Source of the DNA: Saccharomonospora sp. CUA-673
GTDB taxonomy: Bacteria; Actinomycetota; Actinomycetes; Mycobacteriales; Pseudonocardiaceae
Reading direction: 5' to 3'
Assembly: GCF_001942305.1 (NCBI RefSeq)
Contig: NZ_MKKE01000040.1
Span: forward strand, 1 to 34,189
DNA: 34,189 bases
Of the stretch, positions 10,250 through 18,693 are shown piece after piece (position 1 is the stretch's first letter; each line of letters begins with the position of its first letter). The notes under the pieces were generated by a model. That model was given only the letters and a program-made list of their open reading frames with translations. It did no database searches and was not told where the DNA came from. The translations under genes and the position numbers were made by a program.

Positions 10250-11449
10250 TCATGCCTCCTGCTTCTGCTTGCGCATGCCGGTCAGCCCGGCCTGACGTGC
10301 GCGGTCGACGACGCCCCGCAGCTCGCGGGCCACGGCGTCGACGTCCTCGCGCGTGGACGTGTGGCCCAGGGAGAACCGCAACGACCCGCGTGCCGCGGTC
10401 GCGTCGGCGCCCATCGCCGTGAGGACATGGCTCGGTTCGGCGACCCCGGCCGTGCACGCCGAGCCGGTGGAGCATTCGATGCCCTTGGCGTCGAGCAGCA
10501 TCAGCAGGCTGTCGCCTGCGCAGCCCGGGAACGTGAAGTGGGCGATGCCGGGCAACCGGTCCGGCGAGTCGGCGGGCAGGCCGTTGAGCACCGCGTCCGG
10601 CACCTCCGCGCGCACGGCGGCGATGAGGTCGTCGCGCAGCTTCGTCAGCTGGCCGGCGGTGACCGGCAGCTGTTCGGTGGCCTCGCGCACCGCGGTGGCG
10701 AAGGCGTGCACGCCGGGCACATCGAGCGTGCCGGAGCGGACCTCGCGCTCCTGACCACCGCCGTGCAGCAGCGGCAGGCACGAGGTCGACCGGTCGAGCA
10801 GCAGCGCGCCGACGCCGTACGGGCCGCCGATCTTGTGCCCGGTGAGCGTGAGCGCCTGGGCGCCGCCGGCCGCGAAGTCGACGTCGACGCCGCCGACGGC
10901 CTGCACGGCGTCCGTGTGGAGCGGGATGTCGTGCTCGCCGCACACGGCGGCGATGTCGGCGACCGGGTTGACGGTGCCGACCTCGTTGTTGGCCCACATG
11001 ACGGTGGCCAGGGCCACGTCGTCCGGCCCCGAGTCGAGGGCGGCCCGCACCGTCTCCGGGTGCACGCGGCCCGTGGCGTCGACCTCGAGCCACGTCAGCT
11101 CGGCGCCCTCGTGGTCGGCCAGCCACGTCACGGTGTCCAGGACGGCGTGGTGCTCGACGGCGCTGACCAGGATGCGCCTGCGCCGCGGGTCGGCGTCCCG
11201 CCGCGCCCAGAAGATGCCCTTGATGGCGAGGTTGTCACTCTCCGTGCCGCCGCCGGTGAAGATCACCTCGGACGGCCGGGCCCCCGTGGCCTCCGCGACC
11301 ACCTCGCGCGCCTCCTCGACGACGCGCCGCGCGCGCCGTCCCGAGGAATGCAGCGACGACGCGTTGCCCACCGTGGACATCGCGTCGGTCATCGCGGCGA
11401 TCGCGGCCGGCGACATCGGGGTCGTCGCCGCGTGGTCGAGGTACGTCAT
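10250..11449 (-). CDS. iscS: Cysteine desulfurase (IscS/NifS type)
   Basis: A PLP enzyme that removes sulfur from cysteine and carries it as a persulfide for tRNA thiolation and other acceptors. It has 399 residues. [11 protein letters not shown] opens the fold; the PLP lysine is K206 in [15 protein letters not shown]. The catalytic cysteine is C332 in STGSACTAG, on the extended loop typical of group I (IscS-like) enzymes. VEHHAVLD carries the His that stacks on PLP. ATG 11449 (MTYLDH) is the family start. Longer in-frame extension would run into repeat array B and has no homology. It lies directly upstream of mnmA (4-bp gap), arguing for delivery of sulfur to MnmA. No scaffold gene (iscU/sufU) is adjacent. 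Confidence 0.95.
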   Translation of the reverse strand: MTYLDHAATTPMSPAAIAAMTDAMSTVGNASSLHSSGRRARRVVEEAREVVAEATGARPSEVIFTGGGTESDNLAIKGIFWARRDADPRRRRILVSAVEHHAVLDTVTWLADHEGAELTWLEVDATGRVHPETVRAALDSGPDDVALATVMWANNEVGTVNPVADIAAVCGEHDIPLHTDAVQAVGGVDVDFAAGGAQALTLTGHKIGGPYGVGALLLDRSTSCLPLLHGGGQEREVRSGTLDVPGVHAFATAVREATEQLPVTAGQLTKLRDDLIAAVRAEVPDAVLNGLPADSPDRLPGIAHFTFPGCAGDSLLMLLDAKGIECSTGSACTAGVAEPSHVLTAMGADATAARGSLRFSLGHTSTREDVDAVARELRGVVDRARQAGLTGMRKQKQEA

Positions 11450-13000
11450 CGCCTGCCCAGGGTAGTCGCCGACCCATGGACAACGCTCCGGCACCGGTGG
11501 GTGAGGTACCTGTGGGGTGCACCCGGGCCGCCGTGTCAGCACCCCACGTCGCCGTGTCAGCAGTTGGCGTCGCCGTGTTGGCACCTCGCGTCGCCGTGTT
11601 GGCGTTCTGTACACGTGAGGCGCGCACTCCCCCTGCAGCCAGCCCGCCGGCCGCGGCCAGCACCGTCAGCACGGCGCAGAAGACGACGATCGCCGTGCCC
11701 GGGGCCGACGCCCCGGCGAACACGCCGAGCAACACCCCGCCGAAACCGATGACCAGGGCCGACGTCACCCAGTCGCCCAGCTGCATCGACGCGCTGGCGA
11801 ACCCGCGTTCGCCCTCACCGGCATGCCGCAACATCAACAGCTGCAGCGAGGGGAAACCGAGCCCCATGCCCGCCCCGCCGACGGCCGAGGCCACGAACGC
11901 CACCCAACCGGGCCACCCCGGCAACGCGACGCACCCGAACAACGCGATCGACACCGCGACCAGGGCGAAACCCGCACGCACGAGGCGGGTGCGGTCCCAG
12001 TCCGGGTACCGGCCCTGCACCGCCGAGCCCAGCGACCAGCTCACCGCCGCCACCGTCAACGGCAGCCCCGCGAGCGCGGGCGCGTAGCCGTGCACCGTGG
12101 TCATCGTCAGCGGTTGGTATGCCTGCAGGCCGGCGAACGTGGCCGCCAGCAACGCCCGCGAGCGCACGACGCCCGGCAGCCCCGGACGGCCGGTGAGCGT
12201 GCCGGCCGGCAGCAACCGCCGCACCGCCACCCCTACGGCCACCAGTCCCGCCGCGCCGTAGGCCAGCGCCGGCCCCGACGGGTGCTGCGCGGCCCACGTC
12301 AAGGCGGCCACCCCGGTCGCGGCCATCACCGCGACGCCCACGCTCGCCACCCGCGCCGGCGACTCGGCAGGCCGGTATGCCGCGAACCGGCGCAGCACCG
12401 GCAACCACAGCACCATGCCGATCGGCACCAACGGCGCCAGCCCGTAGAAGACCCACCGCCACCCCACGCGTCCGTGACGAACCCCGCGATCGGCGGACCG
12501 ACCACCGCCGGCAGCACCCATGCCGCCGCGTTGGCCGCGTACACCACGGGCCGCTCCCGGTCGGTGAACACCAACGCGACCAACAGCGACGTCGCCACCA
12601 GCACCGTGCCCGTCCCCAGCCCCTGCAGGAACCGGCCCAGCAGCAACATCGCCATCGACGGCGCGAACCCGGCCACGAGGAGCCCCACCAGGAACACCGC
12701 CGGGCCCGCGACCAACGACGGCACCGGTCCCCTGCGGTCGCACACCCGTCCCGACAGCACCGTCGCGACCACGCTCGCCACGAGGAACGCCGTGAACGGC
12801 CACGAATAGAGCCCGCCACCGTCCAGGTCGGCGACCATCGTCGGCATCGCCGTCGCCACGCCGAGGTTCTCGAACGCCATCAGCGTCACGATCAGCAGCA
12901 AGCCCGCCGTCGTCGTCCGGTGCTCCCGGCTCCACAGGACGCTGCGCCCGGCCGTCTCGGAGGTCGACGGCTCGGGTGCGGAGGCCTGGGGTGTCGTCAC
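11235..13000 (-). CDS. MFS transporter (one frameshift, C-terminus uncertain)
   Basis: An inner-membrane drug/proton-antiporter-like permease. [20 protein letters not shown] is the first span, [19 protein letters not shown] the second, followed by the MFS loop motif as GRVCDRRGP. About 12-14 spans follow to roughly 11625. One base is lost near 12467-12470 (TGG-GGC-TGG to TGGGGTGG), joining AGFVTDAWG to [14 protein letters not shown] 13000 (VTTPQAS) is the likely start; ATG 13027 is the alternative. No stop follows the last span. The frame runs through array B as NTAT-type heptapeptides and 215 bp into the cysteine desulfurase gene before a stop at 11235. The authentic product probably ends near 11611, so the natural stop may have been lost to the array or to another sequence error. 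Confidence 0.8.
11527..11610 (+). repeat. 21-bp repeat array B (4 units)
   Basis: Four 21-bp units at 11527-11547, 11548-11568, 11569-11589 and 11590-11610. Cores read GCCGCCGTGTCAGC, GTCGCCGTGTCAGC, then GTCGCCGTGTTGGC twice, each followed by a 7-nt variable part. It lies between the MFS transporter and the cysteine desulfurase. On the minus strand the MFS frame reads straight through it as heptapeptide repeats. Confidence 0.9.
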
Positions 13001-13049
13001 CCGGTAAGCCTGCAATCTCCAGCGCACTCGAGGTCCAGACCCGAATCCG

Positions 13050-13133
13050 GTCGCCGTGTCAGCACCCCACGACGCCGTGCCAGCAGTTCACGTCGCCGTG
13101 TTGGCACCCCACGTCGCTGTGTTGGGGCCGGAC
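13050..13133 (+). repeat. 21-bp repeat array C (4 units)
   Basis: Units at 13050-13070, 13071-13091, 13092-13112 and 13113-13133. Cores read GTCGCCGTGTCAGC, GACGCCGTGCCAGC, GTCGCCGTGTTGGC and GTCGCTGTGTTGGG. It sits between the divergent MFS and transhydrogenase genes, so any promoters there must share the space with it. Confidence 0.88.
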
Positions 13134-13213
13134 GGGTGTTGATCCAGGGCTCGCGACAATGCCAGGCTCGAATCGTCCGCAACGGGGCGCGACGTAACGG
13201 AGGCTCGCCGCAC

Positions 13214-14494
13214 ATGACCGAGTACCTGAACGAGACCGTGTTCACCTGGGGCGCCACGCCGCTGAAGTTCGGCGCGGGCGCGGTCGACGAGATCGGCTGG
13301 GACCTGGCCAAACTCGGCGCACAACGTGTACTCATCATCACCGACCCCGGCGTCGCCGCCACCGGGTTGCCCTCCCGCGTCGCCGACGCCGCCAAGGCCG
13401 GCGGCCTCACCGTCGACATCTTCGACCGCGTCCACGTCGAACCCACCGACGACAGCATCCGCGACGCGATCGCCTACGCCGGCGAATCCACCTGGGACGG
13501 CTTCATCGGCGTCGGCGGCGGCTCCGCCATCGACACCGCCAAGGCCGTCAACCTCTACACGACCCACCCCGCCGACCTCTACGACTACGTCAACAAGCCC
13601 ATCGGCGAAGGCCTCGCCCCGCCCGCACCGCTCAAACCGCTCGTCGCCGTCCCCACCACCGCCGGCACCGGGTCCGAAACCACTCCGGTGTGCGTCATGG
13701 ACTTCCTCGAGCTCCAGGTCAAGTCCGGCATCAGCCACCCGTACCTGCGCCCCGACCTCGCCGTGATCGACCCGCTCCTCACGCTGTCGATGCCGCCCGA
13801 GGTGACCGCGGCCAGCGGCATGGACGTCCTGTGCCACGCGCTCGAGTCCTACACCGCGCGGCCCTTCCACTCCTTCGCCCGGCACACGCCCGAGACCCGC
13901 GTCGCCTACAACGGGTCCAACCCGATCTCCGACGCGTGGACCGAACAGGCCCTGACCCTGCTCGCCCGGTCGTTCCGCAAGGCCGTCCTCAACGGCGGCG
14001 ATCTCGAGGCCCGCACCGACATGATGCTCGCCGCGACCTTCGCCGGCATGGGGTTCGGCAACGCCGGCGTCCACATTCCCCACGCCTGCGCCTATCCCAT
14101 CGCCGGTCGCGTCCGCGAGTACCGACCCGGCAACTATCCCCAGGACGTCGCACTCGTCCCCCACGGCGAATCCGTATCCCTCACCGCACCCGCGGCATTC
14201 CGCTTCACCTTCCCCACCGACCCCGGCAAACACCTCCACGCCGCCGACATCCTCGACCCTCGCGGCGCCGACACCACCCGCGACGAACGCGAACGCCTCC
14301 CCCAGGTCCTCACCTCACTGATGCGCGACATCGGCATCCCCAACGGCCTGTCCGGCGTCGGGTACACCGCCCACGACGTCCGCCCGCTCGTCGAGGGGAC
14401 CATGCAGCAACAACGCCTCCTCGCCGTCACACCCCGCACCGCGACGGAGGAGGACATCGAAGCCGTCCTCACCGAGTCGCTCGAGAACTGGTGA
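13214..14494 (+). CDS. Hydroxyacid-oxoacid transhydrogenase (iron-containing alcohol dehydrogenase family)
   Basis: A 426-residue member of the ADHFE1/HOT branch. The family reaction oxidises 4-hydroxybutyrate to succinate semialdehyde while reducing 2-oxoglutarate to D-2-hydroxyglutarate, without free NAD(H). HOT-specific stretches are clear: HTPETRVAYNGSNPISD, GFGNAGVHIPHACAYP and PHGESVSLTAPAAFRF. The nucleotide loop is GVGGGSAIDTAKAVN (about residues 98-112). Metal ligands are expected among D-x-x-CHALES and the paired His of GVHIPH. ATG 13214 has GGAGG 10 nt upstream. It is the first gene of an operon; the FAD/Fe-S dehydrogenase begins 25 bp after its stop. The exact hydroxyacid is inferred from the family, not shown. 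Confidence 0.88.
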   Translation: MTEYLNETVFTWGATPLKFGAGAVDEIGWDLAKLGAQRVLIITDPGVAATGLPSRVADAAKAGGLTVDIFDRVHVEPTDDSIRDAIAYAGESTWDGFIGVGGGSAIDTAKAVNLYTTHPADLYDYVNKPIGEGLAPPAPLKPLVAVPTTAGTGSETTPVCVMDFLELQVKSGISHPYLRPDLAVIDPLLTLSMPPEVTAASGMDVLCHALESYTARPFHSFARHTPETRVAYNGSNPISDAWTEQALTLLARSFRKAVLNGGDLEARTDMMLAATFAGMGFGNAGVHIPHACAYPIAGRVREYRPGNYPQDVALVPHGESVSLTAPAAFRFTFPTDPGKHLHAADILDPRGADTTRDERERLPQVLTSLMRDIGIPNGLSGVGYTAHDVRPLVEGTMQQQRLLAVTPRTATEEDIEAVLTESLENW

Positions 14495-14519
14495 GCACCG
14501 ACCGCCTACGGTGGGGCCC

Positions 14520-17382
14520 GTGAGTGATCTCGTCAGTGATCTCCGGGCCTCCGTCAGCGGCGACGTCGAGGCAGGCCCCACCGCGCGCGCCGTGTTCAGC
14601 ATGGACGCGTCCAACTATCGGCACGCGCCTCGTGCCGTCGTGTTCCCCCGCGACGCCGACGACCTCGCCGCCGTCCTCCGCGTGTGCCGCGACCACCGGG
14701 TGCCGGTCACCGCGCGCGGTGCCGGCACCAGCATCGCCGGCCAGGCCGTCGGACCCGGCGTCGTGCTCGACCACACGCGGTACATGAACCGCATCCTCGA
14801 CATCGATCCCGACGGCCGCACCGCCCGCGTCCAGCCGGGCGTCGTCCTCGACACCCTGCGCGCCGAGGCGTCCCGCCACGGCCTCACCTTCGGACCGGAC
14901 CCGTCCACCCACAGCCGCTGCACCCTCGGCGGCATGATCGGCAACGACTCCTGCGGTTCGCACTCCGTCGCCTGGGGCCGCACCACACACAACGTGGTCG
15001 CACTCGACATCCTCACCGCCGACGGCACCGCCATGACCGTCGACAGCGACAATCCCGACAGCACCCCGGACAACGCGCACACCCGTGCGCTGCGCCGACT
15101 CGTCGACGACAATCTCGCCACCATCCGCCAGGGATTCCCCGCCCTGCCCCGGCGCGTGTCGGGCTACGCCCTCGACCGGCTCCTGCCCGAGAACGGTTTC
15201 GACCTCGCCCGCGCCCTCGTCGGCACCGAGGCACCTGCGCCCTCATCACCGAAGCCACCGTCCGGCTCGTGCCCGCCCCCGCGGTGCGCGTGCTCCTCGT
15301 CGCCGGCTACGCCGATGACGTCGCCGCCGCCGACGCCGTCCCGCACGTCCTGCCGCTCCGGCCGCTCACCCTCGAGGGCATGGGCGCCGACATGATCGAC
15401 GCCCTGCTCGTGCGTGGCCGCCGGCCCGCCGCGCTCGACCGGCTCCCCGACGGCGGCGGCTGGCTGTTCATCGAGATCGGCGGCGACGACCCGGCCGACG
15501 CGCACGCCAACGCCGAACGCGTCGCCGCCGTCCTCGCCGACCGCACCGGCGCCGCCACGTCCATCGCCGCCGACCCCCGCGACCAGAAACAGCTGTGGGG
15601 TATCCGTGAGGCGGCCTCCGGTATCGCCACCCGCATCCCCACGGCCGACGGCAGCACCGAGGCCTGGCCCGGCTGGGAGGACGCCGCCGTGCCGCCGGAA
15701 CGGCTCGGCGCCTACCTGCGCGAGTTCCGCGCCCTCCTCCTCGACCACGGCCTGCGGGGCATCCCGTACGGACATTTCGGTGAGGGCTGCGTCCACGTGC
15801 GCATCGACTTCGAACTCACCACCGAGGACGGCCGCGCCCGATTCCGCGCGTTTATGGAGGACGCCGCCGACCTCGTCGTCGCCCACGGCGGATCGTTGTC
15901 CGGCGAACACGGCGACGGGCAGGCGCGCGCGGAACTGCTGCCGCGCATGTACTCCCCGGAGATCCTGCGTCTGTTCGAGGCCTTCAAGGCGATCTGGGAC
16001 CCCGACGACCTGCTCAACCCCGGCGTGCTCGTGCGCCCGCGCGCGATGGACGCCGACCTGCGCTTCGACGGGCCCGTCCGCGAGCTTCCGCTGACGCTGC
16101 GCTATCCGCACGACGGCGGCTCGCTGGCCGTGGCCACGCGGCGCTGCGTCGGGGTCGGCAAGTGCATCGACACCTCCACCGGCGTCATGTGCCCCAGCTA
16201 CATGGCCACGGGCAAGGAGGAACACTCCACCCGCGGCCGCGCGCGGCTGCTGTCGGAGATGATGCGCGGCGAGACGGTCACCGACGGCTGGCGCTCCACC
16301 GAGGTCCGCGACGCACTCGACCTCTGCCTGGCATGCAAGGGATGTCTGTCCGACTGTCCGGTGCATGTGGACATGGCCTCGTACAAGGCCGAGTTCCTGC
16401 ACCAGCACTACCGCGGGCGCTGCGGCCGGCCGCGCACTACGCCCTCGGTTTCCTGCCCCTGTGGTCGCGCATCGCCGCCACCGTGCCGCGGGTCGCCAAC
16501 GCGGTGTTCGACTCGCAGCGGCTGTCGAACGTGCTGACCCGCCTCGGCGGCATCGCGCAGCAGCGCTCGCTCCCCCGGTTCGCGCGGCGCACCCTGCGTA
16601 AACGCCTGCGCAGCCTGTCCGAGGGCATCCCGCGCACGTTCACGCGGCCGCGCGTGGTGCTGTGGCCGGACACGTTCACCGACCACTTCTCCCCCGACGT
16701 CGGCCTCGCCGCCGCGCGCGTGCTGGAACACGCCGGATTCGACGTCGTGCTCCCGCGTTCGTCGGTCTGTTGCGGACTGACGTGGATCTCGACCGGCCAG
16801 CTCGGCGTCGCGCGCCGGGTGCTGCGCCGGACGCTGAAGGTGCTGGCACCGGAGATCGCCGCCGGCACGCCGATCGTCGCGCTCGAACCCAGCTGCCTGG
16901 CCGTGCTGCGGCACGACATCCACGACCTGCTGGGCCCCGAGGAGATCGGCAAGTCCGGCGAGATCACGGCGCTGACGCTGGCGGAGTTCCTCGAACGGTA
17001 CGCACCGGATGTCGAGTTCCCCGACCTCGACGCCGACGGGCCCACACAGGCCATCACGCAGCAGCACTGCCACCAGCACGCCGTCGTCGGCAACGCCGCC
17101 GACGAACGGATCCTGGCGAAGGCGGGCGTCGAGGGCCGCACGCTCGACTCGGGCTGCTGCGGACTGGCCGGCAACTTCGGCATGGAGGAGGGCCACTACG
17201 AGGTGTCCGTCGCCGCCGCCGAGCGCGTCCTGGTCCCGGAGGTCGACGGCGCCGACCCGGACACGCTCGTGCTCGCAGACGGGTTCAGTTGCCGCACGCA
17301 GATCGCCGACCTCACCGAACGCCGGGCGCTGCACCTGGCCGAGGTGCTCGACCGGGCACTGGCCCGCCGGTCGTCCCGGTGA
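14520..17382 (+). CDS. FAD/Fe-S dehydrogenase, YdiJ-like, probable D-2-hydroxyglutarate dehydrogenase (two apparent frameshifts)
   Basis: About 954 residues when two lost bases are restored. The N-terminal PCMH-type FAD domain (TARGAGTSIAGQAVGPG, GGMIGNDSCGSHS) leads into the FAD oxidase C-domain (GIPYGHFGEGCVHVRIDF, SGEHGDGQARAELL). Then come Fe-S motifs (CVGVGKCIDTSTGVMCPSY and, near residue 603, CLACKGCLSDCPVH) and two CCG heterodisulfide-type motifs (SSVCCGLTW, SGCCGLAGNFG). This is the architecture of E. coli YdiJ, a D-2-hydroxyglutarate dehydrogenase. The frame breaks at about 15231 (GAG-GGC-ACC to GAGGCACC) and 16420 (CGC-CTG-CGG to CGCTGCGG). The start is GTG 14520, or in-frame GTG 14511. 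Placement next to a transhydrogenase supports D-2-hydroxyglutarate as substrate; D-lactate or glycolate are alternatives. The electron acceptor is unknown. Confidence 0.87.
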
Positions 17383-17432
17383 CCGGAACGCCACGGTTGC
17401 CCGGTTCGCGCGCATCCCACGACCGTGAGGCC

Positions 17433-18269
17433 ATGGAGACCCCTGCCGGCATCGACGCCGCCACCGTGACGGACCTAGCGAAACGCCTGCAGCAGGCATA
17501 CGAGACGCGCACGCCGGTCGACCCGCTCATCGCCGACCACCCGGACCTGACGATCGTCGACGCCTACCGGATCCAGCAGGAACAGGTGGACGGCTGGGTC
17601 GCGGCGGGCGAGATCGTCAAGGGGCACAAGGTGGGCCTGTCCTCGCCGGCGATGCAGCAGCAGATGGGCGTGAACCAGCCCGATTTCGGCCACCTCACCA
17701 GCGGCATGTTCCACCTCGAGCACCGGCCGATCACCACGTCGTTCCTGCAACCGCGCATCGAGCCGGAGGTTGCGTTCGTCCTGGGCAAGCAGCTCACCGG
17801 CCCCGGCGTCACGGTGGCCGACGCGGCGCGCGCGGTCGAGTTCGTCCTGCCCGCGCTGGAGATCGTGGACTCGCGGATCCGGGACTGGCGCATCTCGATC
17901 GCCGACACCGTCGCCGACAACGCCTCGTCCGGCGGCGTCGTCCTCGGCACCAAGCCGTCGTTGCTGTCGTCGCTGGATCTGCGGGCCATGGGCTGCACGT
18001 TGTACCGCTCGGGTGCGCTGCTGGCGACCGGAACCGGCAGCGCCGTCCTCGGCTCGCCGCTGAACGCCCTCGTGTGGCTGGCGAACACCATCGGACCGCT
18101 GGGTCTGTCGCTCGAACCCGGACATGTCGTACTCCCCGGCACCATGACGCAGGCGTTCCCCGTGGCCCAGGGCGAGACGATCACGGCCCAGCTGGACGGT
18201 CTCGGCGATGTCACGGCCGTGTTCGCCCCCGACGGTCACCCGGAGGCTGAACGCGGTCCATACCGGTGA
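17433..18269 (+). CDS. MhpD-like 2-keto-4-pentenoate hydratase family protein
   Basis: A 278-residue protein of the fumarylacetoacetase-fold hydratase/decarboxylase family, which adds water to (or decarboxylates) 2-keto-4-enoic acids using a divalent metal. Family stretches: IVDAYRIQQEQV, GHKVGLSSPAMQQQMGVNQPDFG, IEPEVAFVLG (the E-x-E metal ligands), ALEIVDSRI and the C-terminal AVLGSPLNALVWLAN. The start ATG 17433 lies 50 bp after the dehydrogenase stop, so it is probably the last gene of that operon. In meta-cleavage pathways the relatives make 4-hydroxy-2-oxovalerate, but no ring-cleavage or aldolase gene is nearby. The physiological substrate is therefore unknown. Confidence 0.88.
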   Translation: METPAGIDAATVTDLAKRLQQAYETRTPVDPLIADHPDLTIVDAYRIQQEQVDGWVAAGEIVKGHKVGLSSPAMQQQMGVNQPDFGHLTSGMFHLEHRPITTSFLQPRIEPEVAFVLGKQLTGPGVTVADAARAVEFVLPALEIVDSRIRDWRISIADTVADNASSGGVVLGTKPSLLSSLDLRAMGCTLYRSGALLATGTGSAVLGSPLNALVWLANTIGPLGLSLEPGHVVLPGTMTQAFPVAQGETITAQLDGLGDVTAVFAPDGHPEAERGPYR

Positions 18270-18378
18270 GTTCGAACTGATCGACCCTGGTCAGGGGCTC
18301 ACGCAGCGTAGAACCCGTTGACCGGGCGCCGTCAATCCCGCAGTGTTGTATCCCACGCGCGTCCACTGAGAAGTCCCG

Positions 18379-18405
18379 ATAACGGCGATTTCACATTACT
18401 GTCAT
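18379..18405 (+). promoter_or_regulatory. Possible GlnR-type nitrogen operator
   Basis: ATAAC (18379-18383), TTCAC (18390-18394) and GTCAT (18401-18405) recur at exactly 11 bp. Actinobacterial GlnR boxes are made of 5-bp half-sites of the gTnAC/GaAAC type at this period. The match is partial: the first two fit TnAC, while the third ends in T. A palindromic GGTTAACC follows at 18412. The gene controlled would be gltB, a sensible nitrogen target. Confidence 0.3.
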
Positions 18406-18488
18406 AAGACCGGTTAACCCCGGGACGTTCAGCGCGCGCCGATCCTGCAGGCGAACCCTGCTGTCGGCGCGTGCCTGTACCGCCAGCC

Positions 18489-18508
18489 GTGCACAGCCCC
18501 CTGTGCAC
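18489..18508 (+). other. Hairpin in the gltB leader
   Basis: A perfect inverted repeat, GTGCACAG and CTGTGCAC around CCCC, lies 186 bp before the gltB start. It could be an RNA stem in the 5' leader or a dyad operator. There is no U-tract beside it. Confidence 0.6.
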
Positions 18509-18693
18509 CGGGCTCGCAAGAGCCTGGCCTTGCCACACAACGGCGTGTGGTCGCCGACGACAGACTCGGGCTCCGTCGTCGAGTCCCCTACTGACCATCG
18601 CACCACCAGGCCGGACCGTTAACCGACCGGGCATCGCCCCCGGTCGGATGGCAGCCCGGCCTGGCTGTGCCGAGCCAAGGAGGGCGGCAAGCC

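Larger units (their letters stand above)
18270..18693 (+). promoter_or_regulatory. Long gltB leader region
   Basis: A 424-bp gene-free stretch before gltB, with a locally AT-richer patch at about 18375-18420 that is the best place for a promoter. It holds three 5-nt half-sites in exact 11-bp phase (18379, 18390, 18401), a GGTTAACC palindrome at 18412-18419, a second GTTAAC at 18618-18623, and a hairpin at 18489-18508. No credible protein is encoded on either strand; the minus-strand frame here simply overlaps gltB. A small leader RNA or attenuator is possible but not shown. Confidence 0.5.

Noticed and set aside
13134..13213. TTGATC and GACAAT before the transhydrogenase gene as promoter elements
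   Set aside because: The spacing is only about 10 bp, so they cannot act together; no better pair was found.
18300..18360. TTGACC at about 18318 with TGTATC as a -35/-10 promoter pair for gltB
   Set aside because: The spacer is about 23 bp, too long for a normal sigma-70-type promoter.
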